From the NCBI GenBank assembly GCA_002309635.1, contig DBXO01000025.1, positions 1 to 27,505 of the forward strand: DNA of 27,505 bases, given 5' to 3'. A program made the position numbers and the translations under genes. Positions 14,353 to 22,802 of the stretch are shown here, in pieces; position 1 is the first letter of the stretch; each line of letters starts with the position of its first letter. Origin of the DNA: Ruminococcus flavefaciens. GTDB taxonomy: Bacteria > Bacillota > Clostridia > Oscillospirales > Ruminococcaceae. The notes beneath the pieces were generated by a model. It worked only from the letters and a program-made list of their open reading frames with translations, had not been told where the DNA came from and made no database searches.

Positions 14353-14934
14353 TTATTCTTTTCCGGTTTCAGCCTCCGAAGTTTCCTCCTCCGGGATCTT
14401 CTCCGCGGCTGTCTCCACAGTTTTCATATCGGTAAAACGCATGGTCAGCTTGTTGTTCGGCATCTCAAAGGCGCTGAGCAGCCCGTTTTCGTCGACGGTA
14501 AGCATATACTCCCCGCCGTCAAGACTGCCCTTAACCCTTAGAAGCCCGTCGCTCTCCTCGCCTGTCAGCTCCTCAGCCTTGGCATTATCATCAACAGCTT
14601 TGATGAGATTCAGCATCATAGCCTTTACGGGCACAGCCGACTGAGGCACCGAAAAGCTCAGTCCCTTGTAGGACGCAAGAACACTGCCCTCGCTGAATTC
14701 CAGCTTTACTCCGCTGAGAGTATTGGGCGCCGAGAATTCTATCTCCCAAAGGCCCTCGCCGTAGCGTTTAACATTTCCCTCGGCTTCAAGGCGGTCAACG
14801 GTAATGCCTGCCTGCGCCGAAAAGCCCATTCCGAGCCCGTTCCTGCGTGATACACTGCCGCCTCCCGAAAGAGTACAGGCTGTCAGGCACACCGCCGCTG
14901 CCGCAGTAAGTACGAATGTGAATATCCTTTTCAT
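14353..14934 (-). CDS. Small lipoprotein of unknown function
   Basis: A 193-residue predicted lipoprotein. The signal peptide MKRIFTFVLTAAAAVCLTAC has a lipobox LTAC (Cys20). A short Gly/Ser region is followed by a domain that looks all-beta (for example GLWEIEFSAPNTLSGVKLEF, then GEYMLTVDENGLLSAFEMPN), similar in style to LolA/DUF-type lipoproteins, though I cannot name a family. ATG 14934 is preferred to 14952 because CGGAG lies 9 nt upstream. It lies 54 nt after nnr on the same strand with no terminator between, so it is probably the last gene of that operon. The C terminus is Glu/Thr rich. Confidence 0.75.
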   Translation of the reverse strand: MKRIFTFVLTAAAAVCLTACTLSGGGSVSRRNGLGMGFSAQAGITVDRLEAEGNVKRYGEGLWEIEFSAPNTLSGVKLEFSEGSVLASYKGLSFSVPQSAVPVKAMMLNLIKAVDDNAKAEELTGEESDGLLRVKGSLDGGEYMLTVDENGLLSAFEMPNNKLTMRFTDMKTVETAAEKIPEEETSEAETGKE

Positions 14935-14988
14935 AATACCAGCTCCGATCATAGTACAGAAAATATATTTTCACATCCGACCGCTGCG

Positions 14989-16695
14989 TCATACGGTCAT
15001 ATTATTCTTCTTTTCCCTTAGTATCCCGAAAGCAGCCGGCAGATTGCCGATTATATCCCTTGGCAGCATTGCCTCCATGCCCAGCTTCTGAGCGGCTGCG
15101 TCGCCTGCAAGGCCGTGCATGTACACTCCTGCGCAGGTACCGTCGAATATTCCGCAGCCCTGTGCTATAGCAGCTCCTATCATTCCTGCAAGAACATCAC
15201 CGCTGCCTCCGACACTCATACCCGCATTGCCTGTATGATTGGCAGCTGTGGAGTGGCTGTCCGCAACAACTGTGCCTGCACCCTTGAGCACAACGGTTAT
15301 GCCGAACTGCTCTGCATACTTTTCCGCAGCAATGAGCCTGTTCTCGGCGATCATATCCGTGCTGCAACTGAGCAGACGAGCCATTTCGCCCATATGGGGA
15401 GTGATAACTATGTCAGTCTGCTTCTTCATTAGTATATTTATGTCCCTGGGTATGCAGTTTATTCCATCTGCATCGATAATAACTGGGCACTCCGCCGTCT
15501 GAGCCACAAATTTCGTAAGCTCGATAGTGTCGGGAGTAACTCCCATGCCGCAGCCGATAACAACAGCGTCCGCTTTTTTCATAGCCTCAGCCAGCACGTC
15601 CCTGCTGCTGTCATAGAGCATGAAGCCGTAATCGTCGCATTCCAGCTCGATGAACGTAGCCTCGGGAGCAAGCACCGATACCGTATCGATACACTTCTCA
15701 ACAGAAGCCAGTCTCACAAGACCTGCTCCGCTCCGCAGGGCACCGAGTACGGCAAACGCCGCTGCCCCACGCATAGACGAGCTTCCCGCGATAACGAGAA
15801 CGTTTCCGAAGCAGCCCTTATGGGCGTCCCTTTCACGCTTGGGAGGATAAGCCGCAAGGAAGTTTCTTTCGATACGGATATACTTTCTTTCGCCGTCGAG
15901 AATATCCAGTGCTTTCTTCGGTATGCCGATATCAGCAATGGTAACCTTTCCGCAGAACTTTTTCAGCGGGAACTGCGACATTCCCGACTTTATAAAGCCG
16001 AAGGTGAGAGTTTCGTCAGCCTTGAATATGCCTGCCGCCGCAGTACCGGTAGCGCTGTTTCCGCCGCTCGGAACGTCCACTGCCACACGGTAAGCCCCTG
16101 AGCCGATACCGAAGATACCGATAGTATCCTTGTCCAGCTGACCGTGGAAGCCGGTGCCGAAAACGCCGTCAACAAGGACCTGCGCCTCAACTACCGCACC
16201 CTTGATGAGTCCCATTCTGCGCTTTTCCGCAAAGAGTATATCATCGAGCGGGTTTCTGTTTTGACTGTCGTCCGAGCCGTCGCTGCTCCTTGGCTGAATG
16301 GTCATATAATCCAGCTCTGCCGCTTCTATAGCCGCTTCAACGTTACCGCTCCGGAAGCCCTCTATAAAGCTTATCCGCTCTCTCGGCAGCCTGCTCAGCA
16401 TTTCCTGAGCCAGCGGTGACTTCGGAAGCCCGCCGATATGGATCACCGTGATCCTGTAGCCCCTGTAGACGAGCAATTCAGCTGCCGCAAAGCAGTCTCC
16501 GCCGTTATTGCCCGTACCCGCGAGGAATACTACCGAGCACTTTTCGGGCTCAAGCTTAGCCTCCCCGCGGCAGTAGCCGTCAATGAGCTCCGCCAGTTTC
16601 TTTCCCGCATTCTCCATGAGCTGTCTCCTGGTAACTCCCAGCTTCTCGGAGCGCTCCTCCAGTCTGCTCATCTGCTTTGGTGTAACGATCTGCAT
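14989..16695 (-). CDS. nnr: Bifunctional NAD(P)H-hydrate epimerase / ADP-dependent NAD(P)H-hydrate dehydratase
   Basis: A 568-residue fusion that repairs hydrated NADH and NADPH. The N-terminal YjeF_N (NnrE) domain interconverts the R and S epimers. The C-terminal ribokinase-like (NnrD) domain dehydrates the S form using ADP. Seen are LAGTGNNGGDCFAAAEL (58-74) and VDGVFGTGFHG in the epimerase half, and in the dehydratase half SSSMRGAAAFAVLGALRSGA, ITPHMGEMARLL and NAGMSVGGSGDVLAG (490-504), where D500 is the expected catalytic aspartate. The epimerase half has a polar stretch (near 137-150, SSDGSDDSQNRNP) that may be a loop insertion. GGGAGG precedes ATG 16695 by 8 nt. The two-TM protein lies 55 nt upstream and the small lipoprotein downstream. 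Confidence 0.95.
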   Translation of the reverse strand: MQIVTPKQMSRLEERSEKLGVTRRQLMENAGKKLAELIDGYCRGEAKLEPEKCSVVFLAGTGNNGGDCFAAAELLVYRGYRITVIHIGGLPKSPLAQEMLSRLPRERISFIEGFRSGNVEAAIEAAELDYMTIQPRSSDGSDDSQNRNPLDDILFAEKRRMGLIKGAVVEAQVLVDGVFGTGFHGQLDKDTIGIFGIGSGAYRVAVDVPSGGNSATGTAAAGIFKADETLTFGFIKSGMSQFPLKKFCGKVTIADIGIPKKALDILDGERKYIRIERNFLAAYPPKRERDAHKGCFGNVLVIAGSSSMRGAAAFAVLGALRSGAGLVRLASVEKCIDTVSVLAPEATFIELECDDYGFMLYDSSRDVLAEAMKKADAVVIGCGMGVTPDTIELTKFVAQTAECPVIIDADGINCIPRDINILMKKQTDIVITPHMGEMARLLSCSTDMIAENRLIAAEKYAEQFGITVVLKGAGTVVADSHSTAANHTGNAGMSVGGSGDVLAGMIGAAIAQGCGIFDGTCAGVYMHGLAGDAAAQKLGMEAMLPRDIIGNLPAAFGILREKKNNMTV

Positions 16696-16750
16696 ATATA
16701 TGACCTCCCTTTTTAGCGTATAACGCTGAGATATTGTATTTTTCCGCTTT

Positions 16751-17275
16751 TTACTGCTGCTTTGCCCTTATTTTGGCAGGCAGAAACTTCGTGATATTCT
16801 CAAGCATTCTCTCGTCGGGAACGAATATCAGTCTTGCCGGGCCAACGGTCTCGTCAGTAAAATCGGCATAGTATTCATGTGAAGCGATATTATCGGTAGC
16901 CATGATAACGGTCATACCGTCGGCCTCCTCCATACTGTCGTCATATTTGCCGAAGTCGGTGAACTGCCTTATGCTTGTGGAAAGCATTTCCTTGCGCTTT
17001 TTCTTTGCGATTATCTTATCCACATCGAGGTCGCCGTTGGTAAAGGTGTACTCATACTCCACATAGGTGTTCTGTACGATGCAATAGGTACCGAAGCCTG
17101 CGGCAACGGCAAGAACAAAATCCAGCAGCATAAGCGTGGGCCTTCCCGCCTGAAGAAAACCCATGAGCACAAGCACGGTGGCAATAAGTATGCCGATGAT
17201 CGTCAGAACTATCCTTCTTGTCTTATCAGCACCTGTTTCGTTCTTTTTTACGAGCTGTTCTGCAAAATTATCCAT
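16751..17275 (-). CDS. Two-TM protein, possibly DUF6106
   Basis: A 174-residue membrane protein with a basic cytoplasmic start, two hydrophobic segments (about 21-41 and 47-68) and a soluble domain of about 105 residues. The pattern NTYVEYEYTFTNGDLDVDKI just after the second segment is what I recall of DUF6106 proteins in Clostridia, but I could not verify it. No catalytic residues stand out. ATG 17275 follows GGAG by 9 nt. It is the first gene of the unit leading into nnr (55-nt gap, no terminator). Function is unknown. Confidence 0.72.
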   Translation of the reverse strand: MDNFAEQLVKKNETGADKTRRIVLTIIGILIATVLVLMGFLQAGRPTLMLLDFVLAVAAGFGTYCIVQNTYVEYEYTFTNGDLDVDKIIAKKKRKEMLSTSIRQFTDFGKYDDSMEEADGMTVIMATDNIASHEYYADFTDETVGPARLIFVPDERMLENITKFLPAKIRAKQQ

Positions 17276-17315
17276 TTTTTATTCTCCGTTTCCTGTTTAT
17301 TGGTCATGTAATTAT

Positions 17316-17344
17316 ATGATACCACATTTTCCGTCAGATTGCAA
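17316..17344 (-). promoter_or_regulatory. Promoter of the two-TM protein-nnr-lipoprotein operon
   Basis: The minus strand carries TTGCAA (17339-17344), a 17-bp spacer and TATCAT (17316-17321) with TGG before it. Match is moderate in each hexamer. Confidence 0.65.
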
Positions 17345-17425
17345 CAAATCCCTCTAAAATTTTCAATTGCTTCATCTTTTTTTCACAAGTGTTGGGGTAT
17401 GGGATAAAAAAATTCAAAAAAGCAC

Positions 17426-17454
17426 TTGATTTTTTCTGAAACGGCGTATATAAT
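17426..17454 (+). promoter_or_regulatory. SigA promoter of the pheS-pheT operon
   Basis: TTGATT (17426-17431), a 17-bp spacer and TATAAT (17449-17454). Initiation near 17461 starts the T-box leader. Confidence 0.82.
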
Positions 17455-17460
17455 AGGTTT

Positions 17461-17707
17461 ATAACCCGATGACTGAGAGAGTAAGAATGCAGGAGTTTCT
17501 TCAGAGAGGGGCGGCAAGGTGAAAGCGTCCCGTAACGATACATTCCGAAGTTCACTCACGAGGGGCGGAGCGGAAGCGGCGCAGTAAGCGCTGTTGTAGG
17601 CTGGCGACGTAGGTCTGCGTTAAAGACAAGAGAGTGTCGGCTCTCCTGACAATGGGTGGTATAAAAGCAAGGTTTAAGTCTTGTCCTGTTGGACAGGACT
17701 TTTTTTA
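17461..17707 (+). ncRNA. T-box leader, phenylalanine-specific
   Basis: A transcription-attenuation leader that senses uncharged tRNA-Phe and then lets pheS-pheT be read. Stem I contains GAGAGAGTAAG (near 17476) opposite the specifier loop. GAATG (17487-17491) pairs with CATTC (17541-17545). The specifier codon is TTC (17551-17553, Phe), followed by A and CTC closing the loop, and AAGGTGAAAGC forms the distal loop. The acceptor-binding bulge is TGGGTGGT (17653-17660), whose TGGT fits an ACCA tRNA end. GACAA (17648-17652) can pair with TTGTC (17681-17685), which the terminator otherwise uses. The usual ACCGCG after GGTGG is replaced by TATAAAAGC. Confidence 0.92.
17676..17707 (+). terminator. 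T-box attenuator terminator before pheS
   Basis: An 11-bp stem, AAGTCTTGTCC (17676-17686) with GGACAGGACTT (17691-17701), has a TGTT loop and one T-G pair and is followed by a T run. Its 5' arm includes the bases needed for the antiterminator. Confidence 0.9.
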
Positions 17708-17880
17708 ATTCATAATTCAGAATACATAATTCATAATTATCGGGAATTGCTCCGGCATTGTGCAGAAATACGCAGAATTGAAGCACAGGCAATGATCATA
17801 GTTTTTCAGTATTCTTTTGATCTGTCCGCGAAGCGGACACCGCAGTTATGCATTATGCATTAAGAATTAAGCATTATTAT
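17705..17880. repeat. MITE-like inverted-repeat element before pheS
   Basis: Two AT-rich arms of about 35 bp (17705-17739 and 17845-17880) are imperfect inverted copies built on CATAATTCATAA/TTATGCATTATG units. They enclose about 100 bp with a hairpin GTCCGC/GCGGAC (17824-17829 with 17833-17838). It separates the attenuator from the pheS ribosome binding site, which begins at 17881. Such ATTATGAATTATG-type palindromic repeats are common between genes in gut bacteria. There is no coding capacity and no transposase. Confidence 0.55.
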
Positions 17881-17891
17881 GAGGTGAAACA

Positions 17892-18920
17892 ATGAAAGAA
17901 CAGCTTGAAAAGATCGAAGCCCTTGCAAAGCAGGAGCTGGAAGCCTGCACAGAGATCAAGGCGCTGGACGACCTGAGGATAAGATTCCTCGGCAAAAAGG
18001 GTGAGCTCACAGCCATACTCAAACAGATGGGACAGCTCTCCGCAGAAGAAAGACCCGTAATAGGACAGCTTGCAAACAAGGTAAGAGCAGATATTGAAGA
18101 AGCTCTCGGCAGCAAGCTCGCTTCACTGAAAGCGAACGCACAGGCAGCCAGGCTCGCAGAGGAAAAGATTGACATAACCCTCCCCGGCAAACATGCTCCC
18201 TTCGGCAAGCTCCACCCCCTCACCAAGGTTGAGAACGAGATCAGGGAGATCTTCATCGGCATGGGCTTCAATATCGCCGACGGTCCCGAGATCGACGACG
18301 ACTACCACGTATTCGAGGCGCTCAATCTTCCTCCCGATCACCCTGCAAGAGACACGCAGGACACATTCTACATCGAGGGCACAGACGAGTCAGTACTTCT
18401 CCGTACACAGACCTCTTCTGTACAGGTACACGTTATGGAGAACCAGAAGCCGCCTATCCGTATCATCTCTCCCGGAAGAGTTTTCCGTTCAGACGCCGTT
18501 GACGCCACACATTCTCCCCTGTTCCACCAGATAGAGGGTCTCGTAGTTGACAAGGGCATAACCATGAGCGACCTCAAGGGAACTCTCGAAATGCTTATGA
18601 AGAAGCTCTACGGCAACGACTGCAAGCTCCGTTTCCGTCCTCATCACTTTCCATTCACCGAGCCAAGCTGTGAGGTAGATATAAGCTGCTTCAACTGCGG
18701 CGGCAAGGGCTGCTCAATGTGTAAGGACGAGGGATATATCGAGCTTCTCGGCGCAGGCATGGTACACCCCAAGGTGCTGGAGAACTGCGGTATCGACCCT
18801 GAGGAGTACTCAGGCTTCGCATTCGGTCTCGGTCTTGAGCGTATGGTAATGGGACGCTACGATATCAACGACCTTCGTCTCCTCTATGAAAACGATGTAC
18901 GTTTCTTAGAGCAGTTCTGA
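17892..18920 (+). CDS. pheS: Phenylalanyl-tRNA synthetase alpha subunit
   Basis: A 342-residue catalytic subunit of the alpha2-beta2 enzyme that attaches phenylalanine to tRNA-Phe. The N-terminal coiled-coil arm (about 1-85) binds tRNA. The class II core carries motif 2 (RVFRSDAVDATHSPLFHQIE) and motif 3 (FGLGLERMVMGRYDINDLR near the end). A cysteine cluster, CFNCGGKGCSMC, precedes motif 3, as is usual in Firmicutes PheS. Length is typical. GAGGTG lies 7 nt before ATG 17892 and abuts the repeat element. Expression should depend on the Phe T-box upstream. pheT follows after an unusually long gap of 209 bases. Confidence 0.98.
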   Translation: MKEQLEKIEALAKQELEACTEIKALDDLRIRFLGKKGELTAILKQMGQLSAEERPVIGQLANKVRADIEEALGSKLASLKANAQAARLAEEKIDITLPGKHAPFGKLHPLTKVENEIREIFIGMGFNIADGPEIDDDYHVFEALNLPPDHPARDTQDTFYIEGTDESVLLRTQTSSVQVHVMENQKPPIRIISPGRVFRSDAVDATHSPLFHQIEGLVVDKGITMSDLKGTLEMLMKKLYGNDCKLRFRPHHFPFTEPSCEVDISCFNCGGKGCSMCKDEGYIELLGAGMVHPKVLENCGIDPEEYSGFAFGLGLERMVMGRYDINDLRLLYENDVRFLEQF

Positions 18921-18923
18921 GCA

Positions 18924-18947
18924 GCGTGACGCTGCACCCTTGCCACG
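18924..18947 (+). repeat. 24-bp direct repeat, copy 1 (pheS-pheT gap)
   Basis: The sequence begins GCGTGACGCTGCACC and is identical over 24 bases to 19038-19061. It starts 3 bases after the pheS stop codon. Together with the bases before it, it can form a hairpin (GCAGCG/CGCTGC around TGA, 18921-18935). Confidence 0.85.
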
Positions 18948-19037
18948 GTGTCGCTCGTAAACTCGCTCACTGATATCAAAGCCCATGCTTATACATCGCT
19001 TACAGCGCAATATGAGTAAGGTTCAAATAAAAAAACT

Positions 19038-19061
19038 GCGTGACGCTGCACCCTTGCCACG
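19038..19061 (+). repeat. 24-bp direct repeat, copy 2 (pheS-pheT gap)
   Basis: Second identical copy, in the same orientation, 90 bases after the first ends. With its right flank it can form GTGACG/CGTCAC (19040-19045 with 19060-19065). It ends 68 bases before the pheT start. Confidence 0.85.
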
Positions 19062-19129
19062 TCACCAATAAATTATGACGGCTTACGAAACAATAATGTT
19101 TTTCTGAATAAATCGAAAGGAAAAAAGAT

Positions 19130-21586
19130 ATGAATTTATCTATGAAATGGCTCGGCGACTACGTAAAAGCCGATATGCCAATAAAGGATTTCTGCCACGC
19201 CCTCACAATGAGCGGCTCCAAGGTAGAATGCTACGAAAAAGAGGGAAGCAGTATCTCCAACGTTGTAGTAGGTAAGATACTCTCAAAAGGACCTCACGAA
19301 AACGCAGACGCCCTGTTCGTTTGTCAGGTGGACATCGGCGCAGAGGCTCCCATACAGATAGTTACCAACGCAAAGAACGTAAAAGAGGGCGACCTCGTTC
19401 CCGTTGCTCTTGACGGAGCCGTACTCCCCGAGGGCAGGATAAAGAAGTGCAAGATGCGCGGAGTTGAGAGCTTCGGTATGTTCTGCGGACTTGATACTCT
19501 CGGCCTCACAGCTCATGACTTCCCATATGCAGACCCCGAGGGCGTATTCGTCATCGAGGAGGACTGCAGGCCGGGCGAGGATATCCACACAGCTATCGGT
19601 CTGGACGATACTTCCGTTGAGTTCGAGATAACCTCCAACCGCCCCGACTGCCTCAGCGTTATCGGCCTTGCAAGAGAGACTGCCGCTACCTACGGTACAG
19701 AGTTAAAGGTAAAGGCTCCCGAGTTCAGAGGCGTTGACGGCGATATCAACTCAATGCTGAAAGTCGATATCCACAACACAGAAAAGTGTCAGAGATACTG
19801 CGCAGGTATCGTAAAGAACGTAAAGATAGGTCCTTCCCCCCGCTGGATGAGGGAGCGTCTCCGTGCAAGCGGCGTCCGTCCTATCAACAACTTCGTAGAT
19901 ATCACAAACTACGTAATGCTCGAATACGGTCAGCCAATGCACGCTTTCGACCTCCGCTACGTTGAGGGAGCACATATCAATGTCCGCAACGCTGAGAACG
20001 GCGAGAAGATAATGACTCTCGACGGCGTTGAGCGTGAGCTCACAGAGGATATGCTCGTTATCGCAGACGAGAAGAAGCCCGTAGCAGTTGCAGGAATCAT
20101 GGGCGGCGAATACAGCGGTATCATGGACGACACCACAACCGTCGTGTTCGAGTCCGCATACTTCGAGCCCACACAGGTAAGGCGCACATCAAAGGCTCTC
20201 CGCCTCAAGTCCGACGCCTCCTCACGCTACGAAAAGGGTGTTGACAGACTTATCTCCATGACCTGCTTAAAGAGAGCATTCGAGCTGGTCGAGCTCCTCG
20301 GCGCAGGCGAGGTCCTCAACACTGTAATAGACTGCGACTACACAGACAAGACTCCTTCAGCTGTTGATTTCAGCGCAGACTGGATAAACGGCTTCCTCGG
20401 CACTGATATCTCAGAGGCAGACATGATAAAGTACCTCGAGCGTCTTGACTTCAAGGTGGAAAACGGCAAGGTAATAGCTCCATCGTTCCGTATAGATATC
20501 GGCTGCAAGGCAGATATCGCAGAGGAGGTAGCTCGTATCTACGGCTACAACAATATCCCCTCAACAGATTTCCGCGGCGTTGCAAGAGCAGAGTTCACAG
20601 ATGAGCAGAAGTTTGTCCGCACACTGAGGAATGCGGCAGTTGCTCTCGGCGGCTACGAGATAGCTACCTACTCATTCGTATCGCCCAAGTACTTCGACAA
20701 GATAAAGCTCCCTGCCGACAGTAAGCTCCGCAAGGTAGTAAGGATAGTTAATCCTCTCGGCGAGGACACAAGCGTTATGAGAACATCAACTATCCCCTCT
20801 ATGCTTGACGTACTATCATTCAACTACAACAACCGCAACGAAAAAGCATGCCTCTTTGAGATATCAAAAGAGTACCTCCCCGCTGAGGAGGAAAAGCCCT
20901 TCATCAACGGCGATACTCTTGCAAACAGCGGCAAGCAGAAGCACAGATACAGCTACTCGCTCCCCGACGAACCCCAGAGACTTACCATAGGCATGTACGG
21001 CGGCGACGCTGATTTCTATACCCTCAAGGGCATGATAGAGCAGCTCCTCGCAGAGCTCAAGATAGATGACATCGAGTATGTACGCGCAGGCGACTGCGAG
21101 GTATTTGACGAAAAATATGCCCTCCACCCGGGCAGAAGCGCAGTTATACTCAGAAACGGCGCACATCTCGGTATCATGGGAGAGGTTCACCCCGAGGTAC
21201 AGGAGACCTATGAGATAGGCGTAAAGACATACGTAGCAAAGCTCAATATCCCCGAGCTCATGGCAGCAGCCGCAGAGAAGATAACCTACCAGCCACTGCC
21301 GAAGTTCCCTGCAACGACCCGCGACCTCAGCCTCCTTGTGGACGAGGATATTCCTGTTGCAGAGCTTGAAAAGGCTATCAAGGGCGCAGTAGGAAAGATA
21401 CTTGAAAAGGTAACTCTCTTTGACGTATACCGCAGCGACGACATGAAGAAGAACGGCAAGAAGAGTATCGCTTACTCTATCTCAATGCGTTCACACGAGG
21501 GCACTCTCACCGATGAGCAGGCAGACGGCGCTATGAAGCGCGTACTGAAAGCTCTCAGCGCTATCGGAGCAGAGCTCCGAGGCTGA
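19130..21586 (+). CDS. pheT: Phenylalanyl-tRNA synthetase beta subunit
   Basis: An 818-residue beta subunit of the same enzyme. In order are a tRNA-binding EMAP/OB domain (about 40-150, with VVVGKILSKGPHENADALFV), the B3/B4 editing domain (about 210-380, with ITSNRPDCLSVIGLARE just before it and YGQPMHAFDLRYVEG inside), the B5 domain (about 405-475, including DIGCKADIAEEVARIYGYN), a class II-like core and a C-terminal FDX-ACB anticodon-binding domain (from about 725, FPATTRDLSLLVDEDIP). Length is normal for Firmicutes. AAAGG lies 9 nt before ATG 19130. No terminator is seen in the gap after pheS, so both should come from the T-box-controlled transcript. Confidence 0.98.
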   Translation: MNLSMKWLGDYVKADMPIKDFCHALTMSGSKVECYEKEGSSISNVVVGKILSKGPHENADALFVCQVDIGAEAPIQIVTNAKNVKEGDLVPVALDGAVLPEGRIKKCKMRGVESFGMFCGLDTLGLTAHDFPYADPEGVFVIEEDCRPGEDIHTAIGLDDTSVEFEITSNRPDCLSVIGLARETAATYGTELKVKAPEFRGVDGDINSMLKVDIHNTEKCQRYCAGIVKNVKIGPSPRWMRERLRASGVRPINNFVDITNYVMLEYGQPMHAFDLRYVEGAHINVRNAENGEKIMTLDGVERELTEDMLVIADEKKPVAVAGIMGGEYSGIMDDTTTVVFESAYFEPTQVRRTSKALRLKSDASSRYEKGVDRLISMTCLKRAFELVELLGAGEVLNTVIDCDYTDKTPSAVDFSADWINGFLGTDISEADMIKYLERLDFKVENGKVIAPSFRIDIGCKADIAEEVARIYGYNNIPSTDFRGVARAEFTDEQKFVRTLRNAAVALGGYEIATYSFVSPKYFDKIKLPADSKLRKVVRIVNPLGEDTSVMRTSTIPSMLDVLSFNYNNRNEKACLFEISKEYLPAEEEKPFINGDTLANSGKQKHRYSYSLPDEPQRLTIGMYGGDADFYTLKGMIEQLLAELKIDDIEYVRAGDCEVFDEKYALHPGRSAVILRNGAHLGIMGEVHPEVQETYEIGVKTYVAKLNIPELMAAAAEKITYQPLPKFPATTRDLSLLVDEDIPVAELEKAIKGAVGKILEKVTLFDVYRSDDMKKNGKKSIAYSISMRSHEGTLTDEQADGAMKRVLKALSAIGAELRG

Positions 21587-21621
21587 GCCTGATTCAACGC
21601 AATAACCTAAATAAGCCAATC

Positions 21622-21647
21622 AAGGGCTGCCAAAGGCAGCCCTTTTT
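21622..21647 (+). terminator. Terminator of the pheS-pheT operon
   Basis: A 10-bp stem, AAGGGCTGCC (21622-21631) with GGCAGCCCTT (21635-21644), has a 3-base loop and a T run (21643-21647 and beyond). Confidence 0.92.
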
Positions 21648-21675
21648 ATTTTATAAAAGTACAAGACTACAAATA

Positions 21676-21714
21676 AAATAACTCCCGAAAGGATTTATCT
21701 TTCGGGAGTTATTT
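21676..21714 (-). terminator. Terminator after asnA
   Basis: A perfect 16-bp stem (21676-21691 with 21699-21714) with GC core ACTCCCGAAAG and a 7-base loop lies 4 bases past the asnA stop. AT-rich arms give T tracts in both directions, so it can also back up the pheT terminator. Confidence 0.9.
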
Positions 21715-21718
21715 ATTA

Positions 21719-22729
21719 TCAGAGCAGTGTGATCCCGTTCTGAGCACACTTCTCTATCATCTCGTCTGACCATATTGAGGACTGTACCTCGCCGATATGA
21801 GCCTTTTCAAGCATGAACATACAAAGTCTTGACTGACCGATACCGCCGCCGATAGTGAGCGGAAGTGTACCGTCGGCTATCATCTGATGATACTTGTACT
21901 GCATTCTGTCCTCTGCGCCGCACTCAGCCAGCTGCTTTTTCAGTGACTCTGCGTCAACACGGATACCCATTGAAGAAATTTCGAGGGAATCGTCGAGTAC
22001 CTCGTCCCAGAAGAGGATATCGCCGTTGAGAGCCCAGTCGTCATAGTCGGGAGCTCTTCCGTCGTGCTTCTCACCGCTTGCCAGCTTGCCGCCGATACCC
22101 ATAAGGAAAACTGTCTTGTGCTCCTTTGTGATAAGGCGCTCGCGCTCATGGCCTGTCTTATCGGGATACATATCCTCAAGCTCCTGAGTAGTTATGAAGT
22201 AAGGCTCGTCGCATACCTTAGCCGCAAGCTGAGGATAGCGGAGACTTACCTTTCTCTTTGTATAAGCGATAGCCTTTACTACGGACTTTACAGTCTCCTT
22301 AAGGAACTGTATGTTTCTCTGCTCGGGAGTTATCACCTTTTCCCAGTCCCACTGGTCAACGAAAATGGAATGGGTATTATCTGTATCGTCATCGCGGCGG
22401 ATAGCGTTCATATCGGTATATATACCCTCGCCTGCGCTGTAGCCGTAACGGTAGAGAGCCATACGCTTCCACTTGGCCAGTGACTGAACTACCTCTGCTT
22501 CTGCGGCGATCTCCTTTATGTCGAAATCCACCTTGCGCTCAACGCCGTTAAGGTCGTCGTTGATACCGCTTCCCTTTTTAACGATAAGCGGAGCTGATAC
22601 TCTGTCGAGAGTAAGGGCAAACGAGAGCGCCTGCTGGAATATGTCCTTGATGTACTTGATAGCGTGCTGGGTTTCTCTCAGTGTGAGAGCCGATTTATAG
22701 CCCTCGGGGATATACAGCTTTTTTGACAT
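21719..22729 (-). CDS. asnA: Aspartate-ammonia ligase (asparagine synthetase A)
   Basis: A 336-residue cytoplasmic enzyme that makes asparagine from aspartate, ammonia and ATP. It is related to class II tRNA synthetases. Family motifs include YIPEGYKSALTLRETQHAIK at the start, SAPLIVKKGSGINDDLNGVE (45-64), THSIFVDQWDWEKV, APDYDDWALNGDI and the C-terminal TLPLTIGGGIGQSRLCM. Length matches E. coli AsnA (about 330). AAAGGAAAG lies upstream of ATG 22729. It follows asnS by 207 bases on the same strand, with no promoter and no T-tract terminator visible between them, so it is most likely in the Asn T-box regulon. It depends on ammonia rather than glutamine. Confidence 0.97.
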   Translation of the reverse strand: MSKKLYIPEGYKSALTLRETQHAIKYIKDIFQQALSFALTLDRVSAPLIVKKGSGINDDLNGVERKVDFDIKEIAAEAEVVQSLAKWKRMALYRYGYSAGEGIYTDMNAIRRDDDTDNTHSIFVDQWDWEKVITPEQRNIQFLKETVKSVVKAIAYTKRKVSLRYPQLAAKVCDEPYFITTQELEDMYPDKTGHERERLITKEHKTVFLMGIGGKLASGEKHDGRAPDYDDWALNGDILFWDEVLDDSLEISSMGIRVDAESLKKQLAECGAEDRMQYKYHQMIADGTLPLTIGGGIGQSRLCMFMLEKAHIGEVQSSIWSDEMIEKCAQNGITLL

Positions 22730-22802
22730 GATAGATCACTTTCCTTTACTTGATATTTGAACAGAGAACAGCGCCATTGATGCCCTCTGTGCTGTACGTT
22801 TG

